Assembly: GCF_001514495.1 (NCBI RefSeq)
Contig: NZ_BCNM01000016.1
Coordinates: forward strand, 1-64,000
Direction: 5' to 3'
Source: Paenibacillus pabuli NBRC 13638
GTDB lineage: Bacteria; Bacillota; Bacilli; Paenibacillales; Paenibacillaceae
Length of the DNA: 64,000 nucleotides
Each line of letters opens with the position of its first letter. Positions within the stretch are counted from its first letter, which is position 1. Positions 8,595 through 17,900 of this stretch are shown in pieces. Below the pieces are notes generated by a model. The model saw only the letters and a list, made by a program, of their open reading frames with translations, searched no databases and was not told where the DNA came from. A program made the translations under genes and the position numbers.

Positions 8595-8659
8595 TCGGTC
8601 AACGAGGTGTTCGTTGTTTCGTTATCCGTTTCTTAAATTTGAAGAAGGAGTGATTTGAC

Positions 8660-9067
8660 ATGAATAAAGCAGAAGAACAATATCCTGTACAAAGCGGTTC
8701 AACTTTCGCCAAAGGAATTTTCATTGGGGGTTTGCTCGGAGCAGCTGCAGCGTTACTCTTCGCCCCTAAACCAGGACGCGAATTGCGTGGTGACCTTTCC
8801 GAGAAAGTCGGAATTGTTACAGATCGTACGAAGGAAGTTGCAGCAGTGGTAAGCGATAAAGCTACCGAACTGGCTAAAACGGTCTCTTCCAAAACTTCGG
8901 ATATTGCGAAAACGGTAAATCAAGGCCGCAATGACGTGATGGAATCCGTGCGAAAAGCTTCGACTGATGTGGCAAATGAAGCTTCCAAAGCATCCGACGA
9001 AGTGGCTGCTGCTTCCGTAGAAGCGAAGGAAGATGCACGTAAAGAATTGAACTCGACCAGCTTGTAA
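8660..9067 (+). CDS. YtxH-domain stress protein
   Basis: A 135-residue protein with one N-terminal membrane helix, GIFIGGLLGAAAALLFAPKPG, where the LFAPKPGRELR stretch is the hallmark of YtxH (PF12732). A long Ala/Lys/Glu/Ser-rich amphipathic helix follows, resembling LEA-type repeats (VSDKATELAKTVSSKTSDI). B. subtilis ytxH belongs to the general stress regulon in an operon with ytxG (DUF948), which here lies at 21264-21776. The function is probably envelope or desiccation protection and is not established. GAAGGAG precedes the ATG. Confidence 0.85.
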   Translation: MNKAEEQYPVQSGSTFAKGIFIGGLLGAAAALLFAPKPGRELRGDLSEKVGIVTDRTKEVAAVVSDKATELAKTVSSKTSDIAKTVNQGRNDVMESVRKASTDVANEASKASDEVAAASVEAKEDARKELNSTSL

Positions 9068-9086
9068 GGCAGGTTATCGAGTGACC

Positions 9087-9120
9087 AATAGCCAGCTGGA
9101 ATACAGCTGGCTATTTTTTA
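9087..9120 (+). terminator. Terminator after the ytxH-like gene
   Basis: Perfect 12-base arms AATAGCCAGCTG (9087-9098) and CAGCTGGCTATT (9104-9115) are followed by TTTTA. The next gene begins 27 bases later, so read-through would be needed to express it from upstream. Confidence 0.88.
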
Positions 9121-9146
9121 TCCACAGCGATTGGAGGAGGAAGATC

Positions 9147-9512
9147 ATGAGTAAAGTCACAATGAACGGCAATACCCCCATCACTGGAGGAAAACCCGTA
9201 CAACAGTATGATACAAGCGACCACCCTTTTGAATTACGCCATGAGGTGAAAAAGCTAAATACCCGGCTGGATCAAATTGCAGATAGTCTGGAAAAATCTC
9301 AAATCAAGGATATTATCGAAAACTACAGCAGTCCCAAAAAACGCATCATTACCAACTTCACAGCGGGTATGGCACGTGGTTTAGGTTTGACGGTAGGAAC
9401 CTTCGTTGTTCTTGGTCTGCTCGCTTTCATTCTCAGTCAGTTCGTGAACATGCCGATTGTGGGACAATATATTGCTGACTTACTGGGATACATTGAAGAT
9501 TATAAAAAATAA
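9147..9512 (+). CDS. DUF5665-like membrane-anchored protein
   Basis: A 121-residue protein. The N-terminal half is polar with a short coiled coil (VKKLNTRLDQIADSLEKSQI). One long hydrophobic segment (LGLTVGTFVVLGLLAFIL) precedes a short tail ending GQYIADLLGYIEDYKK. This is the arrangement of DUF5665, common in spore-forming Firmicutes and of unknown function. GGAGGAGG before ATG 9147 fixes the start. It lies immediately after a strong terminator. Confidence 0.8.
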   Translation: MSKVTMNGNTPITGGKPVQQYDTSDHPFELRHEVKKLNTRLDQIADSLEKSQIKDIIENYSSPKKRIITNFTAGMARGLGLTVGTFVVLGLLAFILSQFVNMPIVGQYIADLLGYIEDYKK

Positions 9513-9537
9513 AAGGCTCGGGGCGAGGTTGGCAAAG

Positions 9538-10566
9538 TTATCGCCTTCGTTTGCCATTGGCACTCTTCCCTGTTTCTTTCGCCGACGGCTGGGAGGACTT
9601 CACTTTGAGCAGATCCCCTGTCCAGCCTTTCATCATCATCCACACATACATACCGATCATGCTAATGATTATGAGTGCAAGTACGAGTACAACACCCCAT
9701 GTTTTATCGATCCAAGGCAGATTCTCAAAGTTCATTCCCCATATGGCTCCCGCAGCCGTTGCGGGCGTGAATACCGAGGTTACCAGAGTCAGTGTCTTCA
9801 TGATCTCATTCCCCCGCACTCCTGAAATGGCATTATCAATGGAGATCAGTGTATCAATCTCTTTCTCATAATGTTTGAATAACCGCTCCATTCGTTCAAT
9901 CCGGTGCTTGAGCTGCAGGAAAAAACGGCTCTCTTTCACTTCATCCAGGTAAGCTTCCTTGGTAGCTGCCATTAATTCGGAATAAGGAATGAACAGATTG
10001 CTCCAATACAGCAGCTCAAATCGGGCCGCAAGAATCTGATCCATCAGTGTGCGAGCATTGCGGAATTCCATCTTCCGTTCCAAATCACGCAGATTCATCT
10101 CAAAATGATCCATGCCGACATGGTAATAATGCAATATGGCGCGAAACAGCACAAACATGCCATCCCGAGCCTCTCTGCATTGTTGTAGCATGGCCGCACG
10201 TTCACCTGTATTCATAATACCTCTTGTATTATCATCTAAGTTCAGGGTAACCAGTCTGTTTTGATCCACGTAGAAAAACATCTGGTTATCTTTGCGTTGA
10301 TCGTCTCTATCATTCTTGACAGCATATAATAATGATCCGAATATTACGGGCTCCGTGCCATTCATAAAGCGGACGGACAGGTAATTGGACTCTACCTCCG
10401 GTATTTTGCGAAGCCAGTATTGCATTTCTGGAAATAAGCTCGTAAGTTCTTCCAAGGCATCGGTCATACTTTCCTGATCAGGTGCCACCCAATCCCACCA
10501 TTCCCACTGGTCTGAATAAGTGAACTTGTCCCGACGCGCCTCCAGCTTGACTTTATCCACAATCAC
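9538..10566 (-). CDS. CorA-family divalent cation channel
   Basis: A 342-residue CorA/MIT-family protein. A long cytoplasmic domain of helices (about residues 1-270) precedes two C-terminal membrane helices. The GMN selectivity motif is in IWGMNFENLP at the end of the first helix, and the second is rich in Met and Ile, ending in a basic tail. Members carry Mg2+ or, in divergent cases, Zn2+ or Co2+. Translation starts at GTG 10566 with CAGGAG seven bases upstream. It lies next to sigB but behind its own terminator region. Confidence 0.9.
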   Translation of the reverse strand: MIVDKVKLEARRDKFTYSDQWEWWDWVAPDQESMTDALEELTSLFPEMQYWLRKIPEVESNYLSVRFMNGTEPVIFGSLLYAVKNDRDDQRKDNQMFFYVDQNRLVTLNLDDNTRGIMNTGERAAMLQQCREARDGMFVLFRAILHYYHVGMDHFEMNLRDLERKMEFRNARTLMDQILAARFELLYWSNLFIPYSELMAATKEAYLDEVKESRFFLQLKHRIERMERLFKHYEKEIDTLISIDNAISGVRGNEIMKTLTLVTSVFTPATAAGAIWGMNFENLPWIDKTWGVVLVLALIIISMIGMYVWMMMKGWTGDLLKVKSSQPSAKETGKSANGKRRR

Positions 10567-10613
10567 AACATCACTCCTGCATTCATTCTGTTCATTAGTA
10601 TCTCGTTAATCTC

Positions 10614-10657
10614 AAAAAAGGACACGTATGCATTCCATTGGAATCACGTGTCCTTTT
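10614..10657. terminator. Bidirectional terminator downstream of sigB
   Basis: GGACACGT (10620-10627) pairs with ACGTGTCC (10646-10653), flanked by an A-run on the left and TTTT on the right. On the minus strand the T-run follows the stem and would end the sigB operon 38 bases after its stop. Confidence 0.82.
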
Positions 10658-10690
10658 ATGCCGTACTCAATATCGTCACCGATCTACATC

Positions 10691-11464
10691 TCATAATAAA
10701 GAAGCATTCGACATGATCTGTTTTAATTTTTCAGTGGCTCTCTTTTGAATCCGGGATACACTCATCTGGGATACACCCAGTTTCTGAGCAATTGCCCGCT
10801 GTGACTGGCCATCCTGAAATGCCAAAATAAGCACCTTTTGTTCCTGTTCCTTCAACTGTCCCAATGCCTGCTGCAAGTCCATCCGCTTCTCCACCGAATC
10901 GAAGTCATTCACATCTGCACTGATCAGTTCACCCAATGTGGCTGCACTCTCATCTTGTGATAATGGAGAATCCAATGACACATAGTGATAGCATTCCCGA
11001 CCAGCCAAGACTTCAATGGTTTCCTCGGGAGTCAAATCAAGGTATTCAGCAATCTCGTTCACACCTGGTGAACGCTCCAGCTTCACTGTTAATTCGTCAA
11101 TGGCATGCTGAACGAGCGCTCCCTTTTCCTTAATTCTTCGGGGAACCTGAATATACCAGGACTTGTCCCTCAAATAGTTCTTCATATGACCGATCATGCT
11201 TTTCATGGCATAAGGTTCAAACGGAATACCGAGATTGATGTCGTACTGCTTCAGCAGTCGAATCAGAGCCATCTGCCCGGTCTGATACAAATCCTCATAC
11301 AGATCGGGTCGATTTCGCGCAATTTTACCTGCTGCCATCTTCACCATCGGTTCATATTTGCGGATAAGAACTGTTGCAATTTCGTTATCCTGGGTCTGCT
11401 GGTATTCCCAGATCAAACCTATCGCTTCAGACATGGACTCTGGGGGAGTCACTTTTTCATTCAT
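10691..11464 (-). CDS. sigB: General stress RNA polymerase sigma factor SigB
   Basis: A 257-residue group 3 sigma factor of the SigB/SigF/SigG clade. Region 2 is at about residues 25-95 (DLYQTGQMALIRLLKQYD), region 3 follows around YIQVPRRIKEKGA, and region 4 ends with a helix-turn-helix (SQRAIAQKLGVSQMSVSRIQ). Pairing with rsbV and rsbW, and the rsbV promoter, identify it as sigma-B rather than a sporulation sigma. Its ATG overlaps the rsbW stop by four bases (ATGA), so it is translationally coupled to its own inhibitor. A bidirectional terminator follows. Confidence 0.93.
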   Translation of the reverse strand: MNEKVTPPESMSEAIGLIWEYQQTQDNEIATVLIRKYEPMVKMAAGKIARNRPDLYEDLYQTGQMALIRLLKQYDINLGIPFEPYAMKSMIGHMKNYLRDKSWYIQVPRRIKEKGALVQHAIDELTVKLERSPGVNEIAEYLDLTPEETIEVLAGRECYHYVSLDSPLSQDESAATLGELISADVNDFDSVEKRMDLQQALGQLKEQEQKVLILAFQDGQSQRAIAQKLGVSQMSVSRIQKRATEKLKQIMSNASLL

Positions 11465-11913
11465 ACTTTCTCCTCACTTCTTGCAAGACGTTTTACGAGT
11501 ACCACTTTCGTACCTTTGCCCGTCTCACTTTCCACACTGACATCATCCATCAAAGCCTGCATCAGGTAGAAACCAAGGCCACCGATTTGGGCATCTGACA
11601 GTTCTTTGTCATGAAGACCAGCACGTGATACTGCCGGATTAATGTTCTCGAAGCTTGCACCTTCATCCTTGACGGTAATCGCCAGCGTATCGCTATCCAC
11701 TTCGAACACAACCTCAACCATGCCGCCTTCGTGTGAGTAAGCATAAAGTACAGAGTTATTACAGGCCTCGGATACAGCAACTTTCATATCCTCAATGTCC
11801 TCATAAGAAAATCCCATTTTGGACGCAACACCATATAGATTGAGTCTTACAATATCAACGTAATCAGCTGTCGCCGGTAAATTAAGGGTGACTCTTTGAA
11901 CTTCTGCATTCAT
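11461..11913 (-). CDS. rsbW: Anti-sigma-B factor and serine kinase RsbW
   Basis: A GHKL-fold anti-sigma factor of 150 residues. The N-box is in VAVSEACNNSVLYAY, the G1 box in VKDEGASF and the G2 region in IGGLGFYLM. RsbW binds SigB and blocks it, and phosphorylates RsbV on serine when ATP is plentiful. The start ATG is preceded by AAAGGA. It lies 18 bases after rsbV and overlaps sigB by four bases. Confidence 0.93.
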   Translation of the reverse strand: MNAEVQRVTLNLPATADYVDIVRLNLYGVASKMGFSYEDIEDMKVAVSEACNNSVLYAYSHEGGMVEVVFEVDSDTLAITVKDEGASFENINPAVSRAGLHDKELSDAQIGGLGFYLMQALMDDVSVESETGKGTKVVLVKRLARSEEKV

Positions 11914-11931
11914 TCCTTTTTCGATCCTTTC

Positions 11932-12270
11932 CTATTGGGAATTCTTCTGTGAGACAAAGAATTTGGCAATACCCGTCATATCAAAAAGTTTCTGAATTTG
12001 CGCAGGAACTTCCTGTACTTCAAAGCGAGCTTCCATTCCATGCCGTGCTTTCAGAACAGATAACAGGATACCAATCCCTGTACTATCAATGTACTTTAAA
12101 TCGTTCATGTTAATGACCAAATCTTGTTCCTTGTTGTCCACGAGTGGCTCCATAACCAATCGGAACTCAGGAGCAACGGACAAATCCAGTTCGCCAGTCA
12201 GATACACGGTGCATACACCGTCATGTGTTTCTGTTCTTGCATTGAATTTTTCATTTTTATTTGTATTCAT
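11932..12270 (-). CDS. rsbV: Anti-anti-sigma factor RsbV (STAS domain)
   Basis: A 112-residue single STAS domain. The phosphoacceptor serine is in the conserved loop LKYIDSTGIGILLS. When dephosphorylated it binds RsbW and frees SigB. AGGAGAG precedes the ATG. A sigma-B promoter at 12309-12334 lies directly upstream, which gives positive autoregulation of rsbV-rsbW-sigB as in Bacillus. The 86-base gap after the kinase gene contains no other obvious element. Confidence 0.92.
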   Translation of the reverse strand: MNTNKNEKFNARTETHDGVCTVYLTGELDLSVAPEFRLVMEPLVDNKEQDLVINMNDLKYIDSTGIGILLSVLKARHGMEARFEVQEVPAQIQKLFDMTGIAKFFVSQKNSQ

Positions 12271-12308
12271 TAGACATCTCTCTCCTGATCAATGGTTTCT
12301 TTACCTAA

Positions 12309-12334
12309 TAACCCATCTACAGCACGTATGAAAC
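12309..12334 (-). promoter_or_regulatory. Sigma-B promoter of rsbV-rsbW-sigB
   Basis: On the minus strand GTTTCA (12329-12334) and GGGTTA (12309-12314) are separated by exactly 14 bases. The -10 is 38 bases before the rsbV start. This matches the GTTT-N12-15-GGG(A/T)A(A/T) consensus known for sigma-B. Confidence 0.75.
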
Positions 12335-12356
12335 AAAAATCGAATTAGCAATTATT

Positions 12357-14030
12357 TCAATTCGCATGATTCATGGCCGACGAATTGGATTTGAACAATT
12401 GCTTCTGTTCCTGGAATCGGGATAATTTTTGTTTTACATGTCCCATTTTCACCGGTTTACTAATGTAATCATCCATACCTACAGCTAAACATCGTTGCTG
12501 AATGCCATCCATGACATTGGCGGTCATTGCAACAATGACAGGTTGTTGCCCTTTAGGAAGGCTTTCACGAATTCTGCGGGTACATTCCAATCCATCCATC
12601 AACGGCATTTGCAAATCCATAAATACATAATCATATTTTGGATTGGCCATAACCATGTCCAGCGCCTTCCTGCCATCTTCAGCGATGTCTGCGATCAGCC
12701 CAAGCTTGCCAAGCATGATGGACATTAGTTTTTGATTGATAGGATGATCATCCACGATGAGCACGCTTGGATGCATTTCAACATTTTTCGTTTCGGTAAG
12801 TTGATCTTCCCCCATGCTTGTTGTAAACTCCGTCTCGACATATCGCTTCGCCTGAATGGTAAATACAAACGTTGCACCACGCAGCTCACTCGTATCCAGA
12901 TAAATCTGTCCACCCATCATTTCAACAAGTGTTTTGCATATGGCAAGACCCAGACCAGTTCCACCATATTTGCGCGTCATGGATGTGTCCAGTTGGGAAA
13001 ACGGCTGGAACAATCGATCGACTTTATCTGCCGCTATGCCTATTCCTGTATCTTTTACTGCAAACTCCAGCGTCATCCGCCCGTCCTTTTCCTCATTAAC
13101 GGATACAATCAGATATACACCGCCATGGTCCGTGAATTTAATGGCATTGGCTATGAGATTCATCAAGACCTGGCGAAGCCTTGCCATATCTCCATAGATT
13201 AATTCGGGTACCGAATCTTCCATGAAATATTCCAGCTCAATATTCTTTTTACTGGCTTCTACCGCGAAAAGTCTCAATACTTCACGAATACAGGAAACCA
13301 GTTCGAATGGATGCTCTTCCAGCTCCATTTTGCCGGATTCCATCTTGGTGAAATCAAGAATATCATTGATCACTGTGACAAGTGCATCCGCACTGCGACG
13401 AACAATATCCGCATACTCCTTCTGATCTTCCTTTAGATCCGTTTCCATCAAAAGATCGACCATACCAATAACGCCGTTCATTGGTGTGCGAATCTCATGA
13501 CTCATCATGGCGAGGAACTCGGTCTTCGCGTTTGCAGCGATTTCCGCTTCCTCTTTGGCCTGAATGAGCTGCTGATTCATCTTTTCCAGTTCCTGCGTCT
13601 TCTGGTGAAGCAGCATGGTTTGTGTTTTCAAACGTTTATTCGTGATAAACATTTCTACAAAGCCCTCGATTTTGGATTTCAAAATCTGAGGGATAAACGG
13701 TTTGACCATGTAATCAATGGCCCCGGCAGAGTATCCTGCAAATAAGTGCTCTGCCTCCCTGCTATTTGCAGAGATAAATATAATCGGAACGTCTTTGGAC
13801 TTATCACGCGCCTTGATTAACTTTGCTGTCTCAATTCCGTCCATCCCAGGCATCTGCACATCCAGCACAATGACCGCAAATTCGTCTTTCAGCAAGCAAC
13901 GAAGTGCCTCTTCTCCTGAGGTTGCCTTGACGAGGTTATACTGTTCCGATTCCAGAACCGCCTCGAGAGCGAGAAGGTTCTCGGGGCGGTCATCTACCAA
14001 TAATATATGGATTGGTTCATTGAGCCCCAT
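12357..14030 (-). CDS. Soluble REC-histidine kinase-REC hybrid protein
   Basis: A 557-residue cytoplasmic protein in the order receiver (residues 1-125, VIVLDVQMPGMDG), coiled coil (130-170), HisKA dimerisation domain with MMSHEIRTPMNGVIG (about 170-240), HATPase (about 280-400, with GIGIAADKVDRLFQPF and GGTGLGLAI) and a second receiver (about 415-535, VFMDLQMPLMDG). It has no membrane segment and no sensor domain, so the input probably comes through the N-terminal receiver. It lies between the CheR gene and rsbV, in the sigma-B input operon. Its partner is not shown by sequence. GGGGTTAGG precedes the ATG. Confidence 0.88.
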   Translation of the reverse strand: MGLNEPIHILLVDDRPENLLALEAVLESEQYNLVKATSGEEALRCLLKDEFAVIVLDVQMPGMDGIETAKLIKARDKSKDVPIIFISANSREAEHLFAGYSAGAIDYMVKPFIPQILKSKIEGFVEMFITNKRLKTQTMLLHQKTQELEKMNQQLIQAKEEAEIAANAKTEFLAMMSHEIRTPMNGVIGMVDLLMETDLKEDQKEYADIVRRSADALVTVINDILDFTKMESGKMELEEHPFELVSCIREVLRLFAVEASKKNIELEYFMEDSVPELIYGDMARLRQVLMNLIANAIKFTDHGGVYLIVSVNEEKDGRMTLEFAVKDTGIGIAADKVDRLFQPFSQLDTSMTRKYGGTGLGLAICKTLVEMMGGQIYLDTSELRGATFVFTIQAKRYVETEFTTSMGEDQLTETKNVEMHPSVLIVDDHPINQKLMSIMLGKLGLIADIAEDGRKALDMVMANPKYDYVFMDLQMPLMDGLECTRRIRESLPKGQQPVIVAMTANVMDGIQQRCLAVGMDDYISKPVKMGHVKQKLSRFQEQKQLFKSNSSAMNHAN

Positions 14031-14046
14031 GACTAAGCCTAACCCC

Positions 14047-14940
14047 CTATTTAATCTTCCGGTATATTTTTTCCGTCCGGTCTAACGGCTCGTAGGCATC
14101 ACTGAATTCCGTAAAGTGTATTGATTCTTTGGACCCCAGAACAAGGATGCCGAAATGGCTCAAACTTTCATGAAAAAGCCCGTGCACATGGTTCCGCAGT
14201 TCATCATTGAAATAAATCATGACATTACGGCAAAAAATCACATTAAACTCGTTAAATGACCGGTCTGTCGCCAGATTATGCTCAGCAAAAATAATATTTT
14301 TACGTAAATACGGATGAAATATAACGGAATTATATTTCGCTGTGTAATATTCCGAGAACGCTCGAGTGCCCCCGGCTTCCAAGTAATTTGTAGTATACAG
14401 TTTCATTTTCTCAATGCCATATACGCCTTCCTTAGCCTGTTGCAATGAGCGATCATTCATATCTGTCGCGTATATTCTTGCCTTGTCATACAATCCTTCC
14501 TCATGCAGCATAATCGCCATGGAATAGACTTCTTCCCCTGTAGAACATCCTGCATGCCATATCCGGATATAAGGGTATGTTCTTAGTACAGGAATGATCT
14601 GTTCCCGGAAGAAACGAAACAAGGTTGGATCACGAAACATTTCGGTTACAGGAATTGACAGGTTCTGAACAAAACGATCAAAAGCAGAGCGGTCATGCAG
14701 CACTCTCTCTTGTAAACCGGATATGGTTTTGACACCTTCGGCATGCGCGTAATGCCAGATTCTTCGTCTTAGCGACGGTAATGCGTAGTTCCTGAAATCA
14801 TATCCATATAAACGGTGCATACCTTCCAACAGCAACTCGATCTCGATCAATTCACGCTCTTCGTCTTGCGGCATGCGGATCGATTCTGCCTCCGCCTCGG
14901 TAGGTTCCCACGGTGTCATATTTTCTCTCCACTTCTTCAT
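14047..14940 (-). CDS. CheR-type protein methyltransferase, RsbM-like
   Basis: A CheR-family SAM methyltransferase of about 297 residues. The N-terminal helical domain contains YGYDFRNYALPSLRRRI. The catalytic domain has the SAM motif IWHAGCSTGEEVYSMAI, then IYATDMNDRSL and FNVIFCRNVMIYF. No chemotaxis genes are near. In B. cereus a CheR-like enzyme, RsbM, methylates the kinase RsbK and restrains sigma-B; the same gene order here suggests that role. The ATG at 14940 lacks a good ribosome site, whereas an in-frame ATG at 14919 has GGAGAG before it and is the likelier start. Confidence 0.87.
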   Translation of the reverse strand: MKKWRENMTPWEPTEAEAESIRMPQDEERELIEIELLLEGMHRLYGYDFRNYALPSLRRRIWHYAHAEGVKTISGLQERVLHDRSAFDRFVQNLSIPVTEMFRDPTLFRFFREQIIPVLRTYPYIRIWHAGCSTGEEVYSMAIMLHEEGLYDKARIYATDMNDRSLQQAKEGVYGIEKMKLYTTNYLEAGGTRAFSEYYTAKYNSVIFHPYLRKNIIFAEHNLATDRSFNEFNVIFCRNVMIYFNDELRNHVHGLFHESLSHFGILVLGSKESIHFTEFSDAYEPLDRTEKIYRKIK

Positions 14941-14989
14941 TTGTTACTTGCGTAATGTTGTATTGTCTTTCATTACCCAAACTATAGGG

Positions 14990-17900
14990 TTACGAATACA
15001 ACCATACACGCATTAAGGATAACAATTGATCCGTTTGAATCGGTTTTTTTACATAATCGGATGCTCCGGCCTCTATACACTTGCCTCGATCATCTTTCAT
15101 TGCTTTTGCGGTTAAGGCGATAATTGGCAGTTTCTCGAATTTCGGTATTTGTCTGATCCGTGTCATCGCTTCATAACCGTCCATTTCCGGCATCATCATA
15201 TCCATTAATACCAGATCGATTTCCGGGTTCTTGTCCAGAATCTCCAGAGCTTCACGGCCATTCTCTGCAAATGTCACATCCATCCGATAGCCTTCAAGCA
15301 CACTTGAAAGAGCAAATACATTCCGAATATCATCGTCCACGAGCAATATTTTCTTACCTTCAAACAAGGTTTCCTTGTTATGAAGCTTTTGCAAAATTCG
15401 ACGCTTGTCCTCTGGCAGGTTCGCTTCCACCCGGTGCAGGAACAAGGTGGTCTCATCGAGCAAGCGTTCAGGTGACTTCACGTCCTTGATGATAATGGAC
15501 TCCGCGTATTTACGAAGCTTCATCTCTTCTTTGCTGTCCAGCTCTTTGCCTGTATAAATAATGATCGGAAGATCATTCAAATACTGATCATCCCGAATTT
15601 GGTCAAGCAGCTCGAAGCCGGTCATATCTGTCAGCATTAAGTCCAGAACCATGCAGTCATAGCGCTGACTATGCAATTCATTCAAGGCTTCACTGCCTGT
15701 CGATACTGCTGTGATTACAACATCATCGTGACCGATCAGTTCGATGATCGCCTTCCGTTGTATTTCGTCATCTTCGACAATCAATAAACGCTTCAATTGA
15801 TTCTCTGTATAGGATTCGATATGAGAGAAAGCTTTATCCAGCGAATCTTTACTGGAAGGTTTTTTCAGATAAGCAATGGCTCCCATCATTAATCCCTGCT
15901 TCATATCATCAATAACCGAAATGACATGGACCGGGATATGACGTGTGGCCGAGCTGCTTTTCAGTTCGCCCAGAATAGCCCAGCCATCCATGACAGGCAA
16001 CTGAATATCAAGAATTATGGCATCCGGCAAATATTGACGGGCCATTTCGAGCCCTTTATCTCCCTGAAGTGCCACAATAGCTTTAAATCCTCTGCCTCTC
16101 GCCATATCCATCAAAATATGTGCAAAATTCACATCGTCCTCAATAATAAGAAGAATCTTGTCACCTTCTGTTAGGTTCTCCTGATCATCTTCCAGCTGTG
16201 AAGGCACAGAAGAGTCGGGTTGAGGGAGCTCCATTAGCGAAACACTCTCCGGGTCTGGGTCAGGCGTGAGGATGGTCTGTCTGCCCGAACGCATCGTCCG
16301 TATTTCCCTTGGAGAATAGAGGCTCTCCATGGAAGCAGCAGCTTCTCTGGCCGCTTCCTCCTCCTGAACAACTTCTTCGTGATTATCCGGCAGGAACAGC
16401 GTGAAGCAGCTGCCAACACCCTCGGAGGATTCTACCTGTATGGCACCACCAAGCAGTCTCGCAAGCTCGCGACTGATCGACAGCCCCAGGCCTGTTCCCC
16501 CATATTTGCGACTGGTTGTACCGTCCACCTGCTGGAATGCTTCAAAGATCAGATCGGTTTTGTCCGAAGGAATTCCAATTCCGGTATCCTTCACGCTAAA
16601 GCCTACATATTCCTGATTCGTGTTCAGATACCCAGGCAGTTCTTCCGTTTTCATTTTCCGTCCAATCAGACTCACAGACCCCCGATTGGTAAATTTAAAT
16701 GCGTTCGACAAGAGATTCCGCAAAATCTGTTTGACGCGATGGCTGTCGGTGTATACCCATTCCGGTAAGTTGCTGTCGAACTCAATATTCAGCTTAAGCT
16801 CTTTCTTATTCGCCATCGGCCCGAAATTTTGTTGAACAAAGCTTGTCAGTTCTTCCATTCGGACGGTCTCATAGTTGATATCCATTTTGCCCGCGTCTAC
16901 CTTGGACAGATCCAATATTTCATCAATCATTTTCAACAAATCCGCTCCGGACATATAAATCGTCTGCGCATATTCCTGCTGTTTGCCACTCAGGTTTCCA
17001 TCTTTGTTCTCGGACAATAGTTGGGACAGGATCAGCAGACTGTTGAGCGGTGTTCGTAACTCATGCGACATATTTGCCAAAAATTCGGACTTATATTTAC
17101 TGGTCATCGACAATTGCATGGCTTGCTGTTCCAATTGGGTTTTCGTTTTTTCGATCTCATCGTTCTTCTCTTCCACTTCACGCACCTGTTCTTCTAACGC
17201 ACGAGTCTTAGCGATCAGCTCGGTATTAAAGTGTTCCAGCTCTTCCTGTTGACGCTGAAGCAGTTCCTCAGAGCGTTTAAGAGCTCCCGCCTGCTCTTCC
17301 AGATTTTCATTGGAGCGACGCAGCTCCTCTTGCTGTGTCTGGAGTTCTTCGGATTGAACTTGTAATTCCTCGGTAAGCGCCTGGGATTCACGCAACAGTT
17401 CCTCCACACGCAAACGGCGACGAACGTTGTTAAGAATGACGCCCAGATTCATGATCAGCTGCGAGAACAGCTGTGTATGCAGATTGGTGAACCCTTCAAA
17501 CGAAGCCAATTCAACAACCCCAATCAGCTCATCCTCAAATACGACAGGATAGATCATCACACCAGAAGCACGCGATGATCCGGTTGCTGATCCAATGTTC
17601 ACATAATCTTCCGGGGTTCTTTCCATAATAATAGGCGTCATATCCAGTGCGGCTTGGCCAATTAATCCTTCGCCAATACGGTAAACCTCTTTGCCAACAT
17701 CTTCATTCTCTTCAAAGGCATAGGCGCCATAACGTCTTAGTTCGTCCGGATGCTTCTCTTCATCAATCAGGTATACAACGCCCAATTGAGCTCCAAGCAC
17801 AGGCGTGAACTCGCTAATAAACATCTGGGAGATCTGGCGAATTGAACCTATGCCTCGCAACAACTCCGGAACTCTGGCTATGTTCGAACTCATCCAATTC

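Noticed and set aside
8581..8650. Separate sigma-B promoter directly before the ytxH-like gene
   Set aside because: GTTTCG is present, but no G-rich -10 lies 13-15 bases away.
12495..12728. Small + strand frames inside the sigma-B operon
   Set aside because: They lie opposite conserved receiver and kinase domains.
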